Both the position numbers and the translations under genes were made by a program. Positions 35,104 through 44,480 of a DNA stretch of 64,000 bases are shown here, piece by piece (positions within the stretch are counted from its first letter, which is position 1; each line of letters starts with the position of its first letter). This DNA comes from Cetobacterium sp. NK01. Its GTDB lineage: Bacteria > Fusobacteriota > Fusobacteriia > Fusobacteriales > Fusobacteriaceae. The DNA lies in the NCBI RefSeq assembly GCF_024506395.1, contig NZ_JANIBO010000001.1, positions 434,001-498,000 on the forward strand. The letters run 5' to 3'. Under the pieces are notes generated by a model that was not told the DNA's origin, searched no databases, and saw nothing but the letters and a program-made list of their open reading frames with translations.

Positions 35104-36591
35104 TTATTCACTTCTTAATTTTCTTCCTAAAGCCTTAGCATTATCTCTAGCACCTTTTCCTAAAATAGTCGTATCTCTTAAAACTTGTTCACCTTTATCT
35201 AATTTCTCAATTTCAGATCTTTTCACAAGATAACCTGTTACTCTAACAACGTCACAAGTATCACTATATAATGAAAAGAATCTTAAATTTGTTTCAAAAG
35301 CTCCTTTTATAATATCTAAAATAGCTTCTGGATTAGACTTATATGTTTCATCAAATACAAAAATATCTCCTATTCCACTTGGACAGTATTGATGAAATGG
35401 TGCTGACTGAACTATATGTTCAAATATTTCTGGCTCTTCACCAACTGGTATTCTACATCCTGGACTTTCATTTCTATCCGTATCGATTCCAACTTGAGAA
35501 TGCAATAAATGTGTGTTTCCAAAAAACTCACCAGCATATTTTGTTTTATGATTTGCTATTATGTTGTGCATAGTTTCAACTATTTTTAAAGCTAAATTAT
35601 TTGCTTCTTCAGAATAACCAAATCTCTCTTTTTTATCTGTAGCTCCTAAAAGGTTATTAACACACTCAGCTAACCCTACAAAACCAAATAATCCTGTAAA
35701 TTTTTCTTTTTCTAAAAGCCCCTCTTTTATTAAGAAGCTACTTTCATAAAATCCACTTTCTTCTATAATAAATCTAGATCTTTCATCAATATACTCTAAC
35801 ATTTCTTTTGAAACTTCAGGCAGAACTTTTTCTAAAAACTCCTCTTTTGAATTAGCTAATTTAGATAGAGCTCCAAGTCTAACTCTTACTAAAGTATTTG
35901 CTCCTCCACCTACTTTTAACCCATTGTAACAACTAACAATTCCGTATTCTCCATTAAAGTCTTCTCTAAACATTTTATCATTAGCAAAACTTGGTTTAGC
36001 TGTTACTAAAGCTGTTTTAATAGCTTCTATTGAAATTTTATCTGTTGTTTCTTCTGTATATTTAATTGTTAAATTTGGTGTTGGTAATTCTAACTCTCTC
36101 ATCGCTCTTAAAATTAATATTCCTGCTTTTGTTTCTTTTGGTCCTATATTTGCATGACAAAAAGAGTCTGTTATTGTTGAATCTATATGTTTTAAAAATA
36201 ATTTTATTGCTAGATAAGCTTCATTTTCATCTTTGATAAAAGGTTCTAATAAATAATCAATATTTCCTAGATAAACAGGCATTGTTGTTATTGATGGAAC
36301 ATGTTTATAAAGAATTAACAGCCCATGAACAGCTTCCCAAATATTTGTTGGTTTTTCAATATTTAAAAACTTACTTCCTTGTTCCATAAATACATTGTAA
36401 TCTGGTACTATATATCTTGGTCTATATGGAGCATTTCCTTCAAATAAATCACATATTATTCCATCTTCAATATACTTTTTTAAAGCGTCGCTTTTATTTA
36501 AAACCTCAATACTTCCTTCAGCTAATCTTGCTAGAGCTACAACTTTTTGCTCAAAAGTTATTTTTTGACTCTTTATTGTTTCTAATATCAT
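35104..36591 (-). CDS. yjjI: YjjI-family glycyl-radical enzyme
   Basis: A 495-residue protein of the YjjI group, a short relative of pyruvate formate-lyase. The glycyl-radical site is probably the glycine in VVRVTGYLVKRSEIEKL near residue 460, where the family has R-x-T/S-G-Y. It is coupled to the YjjW activase in E. coli and here. The reaction is not established to my knowledge. An oxygen-sensitive radical enzyme fits an anaerobe. It has a good promoter that overlaps the end of the sigma-factor gene. Confidence 0.9.
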   Translation of the reverse strand: MILETIKSQKITFEQKVVALARLAEGSIEVLNKSDALKKYIEDGIICDLFEGNAPYRPRYIVPDYNVFMEQGSKFLNIEKPTNIWEAVHGLLILYKHVPSITTMPVYLGNIDYLLEPFIKDENEAYLAIKLFLKHIDSTITDSFCHANIGPKETKAGILILRAMRELELPTPNLTIKYTEETTDKISIEAIKTALVTAKPSFANDKMFREDFNGEYGIVSCYNGLKVGGGANTLVRVRLGALSKLANSKEEFLEKVLPEVSKEMLEYIDERSRFIIEESGFYESSFLIKEGLLEKEKFTGLFGFVGLAECVNNLLGATDKKERFGYSEEANNLALKIVETMHNIIANHKTKYAGEFFGNTHLLHSQVGIDTDRNESPGCRIPVGEEPEIFEHIVQSAPFHQYCPSGIGDIFVFDETYKSNPEAILDIIKGAFETNLRFFSLYSDTCDVVRVTGYLVKRSEIEKLDKGEQVLRDTTILGKGARDNAKALGRKLRSE

Positions 36592-36627
36592 TACTTTCTC
36601 CCTTTAGTTAAAATATAAATTTCACAT

Positions 36628-36657
36628 ATTATATTCAATTTCTACCACTTCTGTCAA
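36628..36657 (-). promoter_or_regulatory. promoter of yjjI-yjjW
   Basis: On the minus strand TTGACA (36652-36657) and TATAAT (36628-36633) are separated by 18 nt. The -35 box overlaps the stop codon of the upstream sigma-factor gene. Confidence 0.8.
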
Positions 36658-37247
36658 CTTTTATTATATTTTTCTAAAAAAATAAATACTTTTTTCTTTA
36701 TACGTTGAATGGAATTGTCAACTGCTTTTGGCTCTTTCTGTAACTTCTTAGCTATCTCTAAATAACCATATCCTTTTACCATGAAAGCAAAAACCTCTTT
36801 TTCTAAATCACTTAAATTTTCTTTTAAATATCTTTTTAAAAGCTTCATCAATTCTTTTCCAATAACAATCTGTTCTGGAGTATAGTATTTTAAAGATGGA
36901 TTATTGTATCTAATAAGATCTTCTAACTCAGAATATCCCTCTCCTTGCATTGCACTATTTAAATTTTTATTTCTTTCTGAATTATAATTTTTTACAGCTG
37001 TTATAATTTGCCTTTTAATGCAAAGTGAAGCAAAGGTACTAAAACAAGCACTTCTATTTTCATCAAAAGATTTAATAGCCTTCATTAGCCCTATCATTCC
37101 CTCTTGTACTAAATCTTCTCTTTCAGCACCTTTTAAGAATAAAGTTTTATTTCTTATATATATAAGATTTTTATACTCTGTGACTATTTTTTCTATAGAA
37201 TCTATATCTCCTTGTTTAGCTAATAAAATATCCTCTTTGTTAATCAT
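36654..37247 (-). CDS. SigH-like sigma-70 family factor
   Basis: A 197-residue alternative sigma factor. Region 2 (about 15-90) includes DLVQEGMIGLMKAIKSFDENRSACFSTFASLCIKRQI, core-binding and -10 recognition. Region 4 (about 140-195) has LSDLEKEVFAFMVKGYGYLEIAKKL followed by a helix-turn-helix with KAVDNSIQRIKKK. The pattern is closest to Spo0H/SigH or ComX-like factors of Firmicutes. No anti-sigma gene lies next to it, and target promoters are unknown. The next gene downstream is yjjI, which has its own promoter. Confidence 0.9.
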   Translation of the reverse strand: MINKEDILLAKQGDIDSIEKIVTEYKNLIYIRNKTLFLKGAEREDLVQEGMIGLMKAIKSFDENRSACFSTFASLCIKRQIITAVKNYNSERNKNLNSAMQGEGYSELEDLIRYNNPSLKYYTPEQIVIGKELMKLLKRYLKENLSDLEKEVFAFMVKGYGYLEIAKKLQKEPKAVDNSIQRIKKKVFIFLEKYNKS

Positions 37248-37322
37248 AGTACCCCCTTGTCCTAAAAATTAAACAACATCTTTCTACTAACCTAACCTAA
37301 TAAAAATGTGCTCTTTCATACT

Positions 37323-37351
37323 TATATACCTCTATTATTAAAAAAAATCAA
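37323..37351 (-). promoter_or_regulatory. promoter candidate for the sigma-factor gene
   Basis: On the minus strand TTGATT (37346-37351) and TATATA (37323-37328) are separated by 17 nt; the coding start is 76 nt downstream. Confidence 0.55.
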
Positions 37352-37466
37352 TTTTTATTTTGTTATTTATTAACCTTTATTTTTTCGCTCTTTTAAGGTA
37401 CAATTATACTGATGAAAAGGTTTAATCAAAGTTACCTTGGAACATTTATTCATTTAGGAGGGGTCT

Positions 37467-39131
37467 ATGAAAACTGATATACAAATTGCACAAGAAGCAA
37501 ATTTATTAAAAATTTCTGATATAGCTTCTAAGCTAAACATTGGTGAAGATTACTACGATACTTATGGAAAATACAAAGCTAAACTTAATCTTTCTTTATT
37601 AGATGAGCTTTCTAGTAAAAAGGATGGAAAACTAGTTCTTGTTACTGCCATTACACCTACACCTGCTGGAGAAGGAAAATCAACTGTTACTGTAGGGCTA
37701 ACACAAGCTTTAAATAGATTAGGTGTTTCCTCTGTTGCAGCACTTCGAGAACCATCATTAGGGCCTGTTTTTGGAATGAAAGGTGGTGCTACTGGTGGAG
37801 GTTATTCTCAAGTTATTCCAATGGAAGATATCAATTTACATTTCACTGGAGATTTTCATGCTATCGGTGTTGCACATAATCTTGTTTCTGCATGCATCGA
37901 TAATCACATTACACAAGGTAATATTTTAAATATCGATAATACTAAAATCACTTGGAAAAGAGTAGTTGACATGAACGATAGAAACCTTCGTAATATTGTT
38001 ATAGGTCTTGGTGGAAAGGCTAATGGTTACCCCAGACAAGATTCTTTTCAAATAACTGTTGCTTCTGAAATTATGGCAACTCTTTGTCTATCTAATTCAT
38101 TAAAAGAATTAAAAGAAAATATTGGAAAAATTGTATTTGGATATGACTATAATGATAAACCTCTTACAATAAACGACTTAAAAATATCAGGTGCTGTCAC
38201 TGCACTTTTAAAAGAAGCTATAAAACCTAATTTAGTACAGACTCTTGAAAATACTCCTGTTATTATTCATGGTGGTCCCTTTGCTAATATTGCTCATGGA
38301 TGTAATTCACTTCTTGCTACTAAACTAGCTTTAAAACTTTCTGATGTAGCTGTTACAGAAGCTGGATTTGCTGCTGATTTAGGAGCTGAGAAGTTTTTAG
38401 ATATAAAATGTAGAAAAGGAAACTTAAATCCTAATTGTGTTGTTATAGTAGCAACAGTTCGAGCACTTAAACATCACGGTGGTGCTAAAATTCTAAATGA
38501 AGAAAACTTAGAAGCTTTGAAACTTGGTTTAGCTAATTTAGATAAACATATTGAAAATATGAAAAAATTTAATTTACCTGTTGTTATAGCTATTAATAAA
38601 TTTATAACTGATACTGATGCGGAAATTAATCTAATTAGATCTCATTGCGAAAACCTAGATGCTCCTGTTGCTTTGTGTGAAGTTTGGGCTAAAGGTGGAG
38701 AAGGTGGAGAAGAACTAGCTAAATTAGTCCTTAATAAGTTAGAAGAAAATACTACAAAGTATGAGCCTCTTTATGAATTAGATTTACCTATAAAAGATAA
38801 AATTAATAAAATATGTAAAGAAATTTATGGAGCTGATGGAGTTATATTCTCTAACTCTGCTAATAAAACAATTAAGCAACTAGAAGAACTTGGATATAGT
38901 AATCTTCCTATATGTATGTCAAAAACTCAGAAATCAATTTCTGATAAAGCAAATCTCTTAGGAAGACCTACTAATTTTACTGTTGAAATTGATACAATTA
39001 AACTAGCTGCCGGTGCTGGATTTATTATAGCTATGGCTGGTGGGATAATTGATATGCCAGGTCTCCCAAAAGTACCTGCTGCTGAACTTATAGATATTGA
39101 TGAAAATGGTATTATTACAGGACTATTTTAA
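37467..39131 (+). CDS. fhs: formate--tetrahydrofolate ligase
   Basis: A 554-residue ATP-dependent enzyme making 10-formyl-THF from formate and THF. The P-loop is [13 protein letters not shown]; other family segments are [52 protein letters not shown] and [19 protein letters not shown]. Length is normal. ATG at 37467 follows AGGAGGGG. It feeds one-carbon units to purine synthesis and, in an organism with glycyl-radical enzymes, could use formate from pyruvate cleavage. A TATACT at 37405 may be its -10 box. Confidence 0.97.
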   Translation: MKTDIQIAQEANLLKISDIASKLNIGEDYYDTYGKYKAKLNLSLLDELSSKKDGKLVLVTAITPTPAGEGKSTVTVGLTQALNRLGVSSVAALREPSLGPVFGMKGGATGGGYSQVIPMEDINLHFTGDFHAIGVAHNLVSACIDNHITQGNILNIDNTKITWKRVVDMNDRNLRNIVIGLGGKANGYPRQDSFQITVASEIMATLCLSNSLKELKENIGKIVFGYDYNDKPLTINDLKISGAVTALLKEAIKPNLVQTLENTPVIIHGGPFANIAHGCNSLLATKLALKLSDVAVTEAGFAADLGAEKFLDIKCRKGNLNPNCVVIVATVRALKHHGGAKILNEENLEALKLGLANLDKHIENMKKFNLPVVIAINKFITDTDAEINLIRSHCENLDAPVALCEVWAKGGEGGEELAKLVLNKLEENTTKYEPLYELDLPIKDKINKICKEIYGADGVIFSNSANKTIKQLEELGYSNLPICMSKTQKSISDKANLLGRPTNFTVEIDTIKLAAGAGFIIAMAGGIIDMPGLPKVPAAELIDIDENGIITGLF

Positions 39132-39144
39132 AATTTTTTTTATT

Positions 39145-39176
39145 CCCTTACTTAGACTGATAAGTAAGGGTTTTTT
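39145..39176 (+). terminator. terminator of fhs
   Basis: The stem CCCTTACTT/AAGTAAGGG (8-nt loop) is followed by TTTTTTATTTTT. Confidence 0.92.
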
Positions 39177-39180
39177 ATTT

Positions 39181-39209
39181 TTGTAAAATATAGTATAATA
39201 TATTATAAA
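39181..39209 (+). promoter_or_regulatory. promoter candidate for the AIR-synthase-like gene
   Basis: TTGTAA (39181-39186) and TATAAA (39204-39209) are 17 nt apart; ATG is 26 nt downstream. A TATAAT within the spacer is an alternative -10 box. Confidence 0.5.
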
Positions 39210-39234
39210 ATTCTACTACATGTGAGGGATAAAT

Positions 39235-40218
39235 ATGAAAATTGGTAAACTTACTATTTCAGATTTAAAAAATTTAATTTTTGATAATATTAAAAATACT
39301 AACAGCAAGATACTTTCTTTTGGAGAAATTGGTAGCGATTGTGCTGCTATTGAAGTTGGAGATGATATTGTTTATTTATCCACTGATCCCATTACAGGAT
39401 CTAATAGTGGATTAGGTAAATTGGCAATTAATATTAATTGTAATGATATTGCTACAGAGGGGGTTTCTCCTACTGGTATAATGCTTACTATTTTAGCTCC
39501 TCCTCATACTCAAAAAGATGAAATTGCAGCAATTATGCGAGAAGCTCAAGAAGAAGCTGAAAAGCTTAATGTTTCAATTATTGGAGGACATACTGAAATT
39601 ACTGCTGCTGTTAATAAAATAGTTATATCTGCTACTTCAATTGGTATTGGAAAAAAAATTGATTTTAAAAAAAGAAACACTATTAAAGCTGAAGACAGAA
39701 TAGTTATTACTAAAGGTATTGGAATTGAGGGAACTGGAATCATAGCTTTTGAAAAAGAGGATGAGCTTAGTGATATAATTTCTCCAAAACTTCTCCAAGA
39801 AGCTAAATCTCTTCTTGATTTAACTAGTGTTGTAAAAGATGGTATTTTAGCTAATAAGTTTTCAAAAGGTATGCATGATGTTACTGAAGGAGGCTTATTA
39901 GGAGCTCTTTGGGAATCAAGTTGTTTTTATGATCTTGGATTAGAAATTTTTTATGATAAAATATTTATCCATCAATGCACTAAAGAAATTTGTAAATATT
40001 TTAAAATAGACCCTTTAAAACTTATTTCTAGTGGAACAATGCTTATAGTTGTAGATAAAAACAATGTTACTGAGTTATTAGATAATTTAAAAGATAACAA
40101 TATTAAAGCTTTTGATATTGGTAAATTTACTAATGCAAAAGAAAAGGTTCTTATTAAAAATGGGGAGAGATTAGAGATTAGTCCTCCAGAAAGTGATGAA
40201 TTATATAAAGTTATGTAG
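39235..40218 (+). CDS. AIR-synthase/HypE-like (PurM superfamily) protein
   Basis: A 327-residue ATP-binding protein with the PurM/HypE/SelD fold: the N-terminal half has STDPITGSNSGLGKLAININCNDIATEGVSP and IIGGHTEIT, and the C-terminal half has GMHDVTEGGLLGALWE and ISSGTMLIVV. It is closest in layout to HypE-type carbamoyl dehydratases, but no hyp, hydrogenase or pur gene lies nearby, so a different metabolite is possible. It begins a plus-strand series with rsmB and an O-methyltransferase gene. Confidence 0.85.
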   Translation: MKIGKLTISDLKNLIFDNIKNTNSKILSFGEIGSDCAAIEVGDDIVYLSTDPITGSNSGLGKLAININCNDIATEGVSPTGIMLTILAPPHTQKDEIAAIMREAQEEAEKLNVSIIGGHTEITAAVNKIVISATSIGIGKKIDFKKRNTIKAEDRIVITKGIGIEGTGIIAFEKEDELSDIISPKLLQEAKSLLDLTSVVKDGILANKFSKGMHDVTEGGLLGALWESSCFYDLGLEIFYDKIFIHQCTKEICKYFKIDPLKLISSGTMLIVVDKNNVTELLDNLKDNNIKAFDIGKFTNAKEKVLIKNGERLEISPPESDELYKVM

Positions 40219-40234
40219 ATTAGGAGAGATTATA

Positions 40235-41536
40235 TTGAATATTAAACAAAGAGTTATAGAAGTTTTAAATGAATTTGAAAAAGGAAAATATTCTAACATA
40301 CTTTTAAATGAATATTTTTCTAAAAATAACTTAAGTAAAGGAGAACGTGGATTTATAACTGAAGTTTTCTACGGAGTTATTAGAAATGATATCTATTTAA
40401 ATTATCAATTAGAAAAAAGAACAAAATCTATAAAAAAAAATTGGATTAAAAACTTATTAAAAATCTCTATTTACCAAGCCACTTTTATGAATAGTGACGA
40501 TAAAGGAGTAGCTTGGGAAGCTACCGAATTAACTAAAAAGAAATTTGGAGTTCCGGTTAGTAAATTTGTTAATGGTGTTCTTAGAAGTTATTTAAGAGAT
40601 AAAGATGAAGAGATAAAAAATCTTAAAAACGAAGATAAATTAGATATTTTATATTCTTATCCAAGATGGTTTTATGATAAAATTAAAAAAGAATATAAAG
40701 AAAACACTGAATCTATTTTAATCTCACTAAAAAAAATTCCATATTTAAGTATTAGAGTTAACAAATTAAAGTATTCTGAAAGTGAGTTTGAAGCACTTTT
40801 AAAAACTTTAAAAATTGATATTATAAAAAAAGTAGATACTGTTTATTATATTGATTCAGGTATTATTCTACATACACCTGAATTTAAAGAAGGGAAAATT
40901 ATAGCTCAAGATGGTTCTTCTTATCTTGCTGCTAAAATCTTAAATCCTTTACCTGGAGAAAAAGTAGTTGATACTTGCAGTGCTCCTGGAAGTAAAACTG
41001 CAGTTTTAAGTGAACTTATGAAAAATACTGGTGAAATTTATGCTTTAGATATTCACCAACATAAAATTAAAATTATTGATGAAAATCTTAAGAAATTAGG
41101 TATTACCAATGTAAAGGCTATTAAATTAGATGCACGTAAACTTAAAGAACAGGGTCAAAAATTTGATAAGATTTTAGTTGATGCTCCTTGTAGTGGTTAT
41201 GGCGTTCTTAGAAAAAAACCTGAAGCTTTGTACAACAAAAACATGGCTAATGTTAAAGAACTTTCAGCTTTACAGTATGAGATTTTAGAGTCTGCTGCTT
41301 GTACTTTAAAGGTAGAAGGAGAAATTGTTTATAGTACTTGTACTATATTTTCAGAAGAAAATACTGATAATATTATTAAATTTTTAAATAATCATAAAAA
41401 TTTCTCTGTTTTAAAAATTTCTCTCCCTGAAAATGTAAATGGACATTTTGATTGTATCGGAGGATTTTTAATCGACTATAAAGAGGAAATTTTAGACAAT
41501 TTTTATATTATTAAATTACGAAAGGATTTTGAATAA
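40235..41536 (+). CDS. rsmB: 16S rRNA (cytosine-C5-967)-methyltransferase RsmB, TTG start
   Basis: A 433-residue protein with an N-terminal NusB-like RNA-binding domain (about 1-125) and a C-terminal m5C methyltransferase: VVDTCSAPGSKTAVLSELM (SAM site), ALDIHQHKI, LVDAPCSGYGVLRKKPE (first catalytic Cys) and VYSTCTIFSEENTDNI (second Cys). TTG at 40235 is chosen since AGGAG is 8 nt upstream; an in-frame ATG at 40193 lies inside the preceding gene. It overlaps the next gene by one base (TAATG). Confidence 0.92.
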   Translation: MNIKQRVIEVLNEFEKGKYSNILLNEYFSKNNLSKGERGFITEVFYGVIRNDIYLNYQLEKRTKSIKKNWIKNLLKISIYQATFMNSDDKGVAWEATELTKKKFGVPVSKFVNGVLRSYLRDKDEEIKNLKNEDKLDILYSYPRWFYDKIKKEYKENTESILISLKKIPYLSIRVNKLKYSESEFEALLKTLKIDIIKKVDTVYYIDSGIILHTPEFKEGKIIAQDGSSYLAAKILNPLPGEKVVDTCSAPGSKTAVLSELMKNTGEIYALDIHQHKIKIIDENLKKLGITNVKAIKLDARKLKEQGQKFDKILVDAPCSGYGVLRKKPEALYNKNMANVKELSALQYEILESAACTLKVEGEIVYSTCTIFSEENTDNIIKFLNNHKNFSVLKISLPENVNGHFDCIGGFLIDYKEEILDNFYIIKLRKDFE

Positions 41537-42165
41537 TGTTAGATGAATTAAAAAATGCTAATGAATATATTATTGACAAAATAGTAGAGACAGATTCTTT
41601 AATACTTGAGATGGAGGCTTTTGCTTTAGAATATAATGTTCCTATTGTTACAAAAGAAGTTGCTAAATATCTTGAATTTTTAGTTTCTAGTCATAACTTT
41701 AAAAATATACTTGAAATCGGAACTGCAATTGGTTATTCTGGAACTATTATGGGAAAAATTGCTAAAAAGAATGGTGGTAAATTAACTACTATTGAAATTG
41801 ATGAAACTAGGTATAATCAAGCTTTTGAAAACTTTAAAAAAGCAAATCTTTTGGATTCTGTTAACCTTATTTTAGGAGACGGTGTTGAAGAAGTTAAAAA
41901 ACTTAATGAAAAATTTGATTTTATATTTATAGATGCTTCAAAAGGTCATTATATGGAGTTTTTTAATGATTCTTTTGAAAGACTTGAAGAAAATGGTATA
42001 ATTTTTATTGATAATATTATGTTTAGAGGATATCTTTATAAGGAATATCCTAAAAGATTTAAAACAATTGTTAGAAGACTGGATGAATTTATAAGTTACC
42101 TTTATCAAAATCATGATTTTGTTTTATTACCTTTTGGAGATGGAATTGGTTTAGTAAAAAAATAA
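41536..42165 (+). CDS. SAM-dependent O-methyltransferase (TrmR/YrrM-like)
   Basis: A 209-residue protein of the methyltransf_3 family. FKNILEIGTAIGYSGTIMGK binds SAM, TTIEIDETRYNQAFENFKKA follows the ribose-contacting acid, FIFIDASKGHYMEFF holds the metal-binding Asp, and FIDNIMFRG completes the site. In B. subtilis the relative TrmR methylates 5-hydroxyuridine of tRNA; catechol-type substrates are the other option. Coupling to rsmB favours an RNA-modification role. Confidence 0.87.
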   Translation: MLDELKNANEYIIDKIVETDSLILEMEAFALEYNVPIVTKEVAKYLEFLVSSHNFKNILEIGTAIGYSGTIMGKIAKKNGGKLTTIEIDETRYNQAFENFKKANLLDSVNLILGDGVEEVKKLNEKFDFIFIDASKGHYMEFFNDSFERLEENGIIFIDNIMFRGYLYKEYPKRFKTIVRRLDEFISYLYQNHDFVLLPFGDGIGLVKK

Positions 42166-42171
42166 ATTTTT

Positions 42172-42202
42172 AAAGTAGAGTTTAAATAATAAACTCTACT
42201 TT
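42172..42202. terminator. bidirectional terminator
   Basis: AAAGTAGAGTTTA, 5-nt loop, TAAACTCTACTTT, then a T run. It overlaps the stop codon of the convergent minus-strand gene. Confidence 0.9.
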
Positions 42203-42696
42203 TTTCTTTTTAGTTTTTTATATTCACCACTCAGTATCCAATTACATGCTAAAGCTATTATTACACCAATAATAGTTGTTAAAATTCTTTTTCCTGCCCA
42301 AAAATATGGATCTCTTCCCTCCATATTAGTAGTAATCCCTAAAAATACAATGCATGCTATGGTATTTGATGAAGGTTTTCTTAATATATATGTACACCCT
42401 AAAATAATTATAATCATAGATAGGGCCATTACAAAACTTCCTTTAAAATCTGTTGATTCTGTAGTTATAAAATAAATTGCAAATAGACCTATTACTCCAC
42501 CAAAAATAGTTCCAATAACTCTTTCAATACCTACCCTAAATGAATCTCTAATTGTTCCTTGTAAACATGAAACAGCTGCTATCGCTGCATAAAATGGATT
42601 TACATTCAATAATACTTTTAATAAAAACACGCATAAAAAAACAGAGATAGAGATTCTTAGACTTTTATTTAAAATCTCTTTATGTTCTATCTTCAT
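42196..42696 (-). CDS. FUSC/aromatic-acid-exporter-family membrane protein
   Basis: A 166-residue protein with four to five predicted membrane helices, matching the N-terminal membrane half of ArAE/FUSC transporters: FYAAIAAVSCLQGTIRDSFRVGIERVIGTIFGG is a characteristic segment, followed by WAGKRILTTIIGVIIALACNW. Larger members export aromatic acids; this short form lacks the cytoplasmic domain and may act as an oligomer. Single-gene unit. Confidence 0.85.
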   Translation of the reverse strand: MKIEHKEILNKSLRISISVFLCVFLLKVLLNVNPFYAAIAAVSCLQGTIRDSFRVGIERVIGTIFGGVIGLFAIYFITTESTDFKGSFVMALSMIIIILGCTYILRKPSSNTIACIVFLGITTNMEGRDPYFWAGKRILTTIIGVIIALACNWILSGEYKKLKRKK

Positions 42697-42855
42697 TTTC
42701 TTCTCCTCTTAAATATATTTTATAACATATAATATAACAATCTAATTCTTCTGTCTATATTCATATTCATAATTTTTTCTAAATAAATATTTTCATAGAA
42801 AAAAATACTAAAATAATGTATAATTAAGAAAAAGACTATATTGGAGGTAATTTTA

Positions 42856-43482
42856 ATGAAAATTAAAGCCTTTCCTTTGGGAAGCTATATGACAAACTGT
42901 TATTTAGTTTGGAATGATAAAAACGAGGCTTCACTTTTTGATTGTAGTGATTCAAGATTGCAAAGTATTTTATCTTTTATAAAAGAACATAATTTAACTT
43001 TAAAAAATGTTATTCTTACTCATGGTCATGGAGATCATATTGGTGGAATAAATGAAATAAAACATATTTTTCCTGACATTAAAATTTACATTGGAAAAGA
43101 GGAAGAAAAATTTTTAACTGATCCTTCTTTAAATTTATCTTACGCTATTCAAGGCTATGATTTTTCATATACAGGTGACTTTACTCCTTTAAAAGAAGGA
43201 GACTCTATTTTTGGATTTGAAGTTATTGATACTCCTGGTCATACAATTGGTTCAAAATGTTTCTATAACAGAGAATCTAATTTTATGATCTCAGGGGACA
43301 CACTATTTAGAAGAAGTTATGGTAGATATGATTTACCTACTGGAAGCTTATCACAATTACAAAAAAGTTTAAAAAAGATTTGTGAGAATTATCCAGAAGA
43401 TACTATAGTGTATAGTGCCCATACCGAACCTACACTTTTAGGAGAGGAAAAAAGAGTATTAAAATCCCAAGGAATGTTTTAG
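42856..43482 (+). CDS. MBL-fold hydrolase (glyoxalase II-like, YqgX/YcbL group)
   Basis: A 208-residue metallo-beta-lactamase-fold protein with the binuclear metal site THGHGDHIGG, the later ligands in VIDTPGHTIGSKCFY and SGDTLFRRSYGRYD, and the terminal His in YSAHTEPTLLGEE. Relatives hydrolyse thioesters such as S-lactoylglutathione, but the physiological thiol in this organism is unknown. ATG at 42856 lies 7 nt after GGAGGT; an upstream in-frame TTG at 42841 overlaps that site. The thioredoxin-reductase-like gene follows by 11 nt. Confidence 0.9.
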   Translation: MKIKAFPLGSYMTNCYLVWNDKNEASLFDCSDSRLQSILSFIKEHNLTLKNVILTHGHGDHIGGINEIKHIFPDIKIYIGKEEEKFLTDPSLNLSYAIQGYDFSYTGDFTPLKEGDSIFGFEVIDTPGHTIGSKCFYNRESNFMISGDTLFRRSYGRYDLPTGSLSQLQKSLKKICENYPEDTIVYSAHTEPTLLGEEKRVLKSQGMF

Positions 43483-43493
43483 GAGGAATTAAT

Positions 43494-44438
43494 ATGGAGA
43501 ATAAAATTTATGATGTTATTGTTATTGGAGCTGGTCCTGCTGGATTAACTTCAGCTCTTTATGCTGGAAGATCTAATCTTTCTGTCTTAGTTATTGAAAA
43601 ACCAAATACAGGTAGTCTTCTTATGGCTCATAAGATCGAAAACTATCCAGGTATTTTAGGATCACCTACAGGTAAAGAGATCTATACTTTAATGAAAGAG
43701 CAGACTTTAAAATTTAATGTAGAATTTGTAGAAGCTACTTTTTTAGCCTTTGATTTATTTGGTGAGTATAAAGTTGTTAAAACAGATAAAGAAAATTTTA
43801 CAGGAAAAACTGTTATAATAGCTAGTGGTTGGGCTAAAAATGGAGCTAAAAAACTCCCTGGAGAAGAAAAGTACTTAGGTAAAGGAGTTTCATATTGTGC
43901 CACATGTGACGGAGCTTTTACCAGAAATATGACTGTTTCTCTTTTTGGTAAAGGAAAAGAGATTGCAGAAGAAGCATTATTCTTAACAAAATACTCTAAA
44001 GAAATTCACATGTTTATAACTGATAATTGTGATGATAATTGTGATAAAGCTCTTATGGAAAATTTAAAGACTAATGAAAAAGTTAAAATGTATTACTCTA
44101 GTGAGTTAATTGAAATAAAAGGTGATGAATTTGTAGAAGAAGTTATTGTTAAGGTAGATGGTATTCATCAAACTTTACCTACACAATTTGCATTTCTTTA
44201 TTTAGGTACAAAGTCTCTTAAAGAACTTTATGGAGAAGTTGCTTCATTAGACGAACATGGATATATTATCACCGATGAATCTATGCACACATCTATTGAA
44301 GGAATTTACGCTGCTGGTGATGTTAGATCTAAGCATGTTAGACAAGTTACTACTGCTACATCTGATGGTACTATTGCAGCTCTTGAGGCTATTAAACATG
44401 TTTTAAAGAAGCATAATTTAAAAGCTCAATATAGTTAG
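43494..44438 (+). CDS. thioredoxin-reductase-like flavoprotein lacking NADPH motifs
   Basis: A 314-residue two-domain flavoprotein. The FAD domain is standard: GAGPAG (12-17), IENYPG, and GIYAAGDVRSKHVRQVTTATSDG near the C-terminus. The redox motif CATC (135-138) is intact. In the second domain, the GGGxSAxEEA motif is replaced by FGKGKEIAEEA (151-161), and the HRRxxxR motif that binds the NADPH phosphate is absent (HMFITDNCDDNC instead). It therefore resembles thioredoxin reductase in disulfide chemistry but probably takes electrons from another donor or from NADH. It shares an operon with the MBL hydrolase. Confidence 0.88.
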   Translation: MENKIYDVIVIGAGPAGLTSALYAGRSNLSVLVIEKPNTGSLLMAHKIENYPGILGSPTGKEIYTLMKEQTLKFNVEFVEATFLAFDLFGEYKVVKTDKENFTGKTVIIASGWAKNGAKKLPGEEKYLGKGVSYCATCDGAFTRNMTVSLFGKGKEIAEEALFLTKYSKEIHMFITDNCDDNCDKALMENLKTNEKVKMYYSSELIEIKGDEFVEEVIVKVDGIHQTLPTQFAFLYLGTKSLKELYGEVASLDEHGYIITDESMHTSIEGIYAAGDVRSKHVRQVTTATSDGTIAALEAIKHVLKKHNLKAQYS

Positions 44439-44441
44439 ATT

Positions 44442-44475
44442 AAAAAAGCCAGAGTTTTAAAACTCTGGCTTTTTT
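44442..44475. terminator. bidirectional terminator
   Basis: AAAAAAGCCAGAGTTTT directly followed by its complement AAAACTCTGGCTTTTTT, between the flavoprotein gene (plus) and the glutamine synthetase gene (minus). Confidence 0.93.
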
Positions 44476-44480
44476 ATTTT

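Noticed and set aside
40193-40234. RsmB start at ATG 40193 inside the preceding gene
   Set aside because: TTG 40235 has a well-spaced AGGAG and gives the usual N-terminus.
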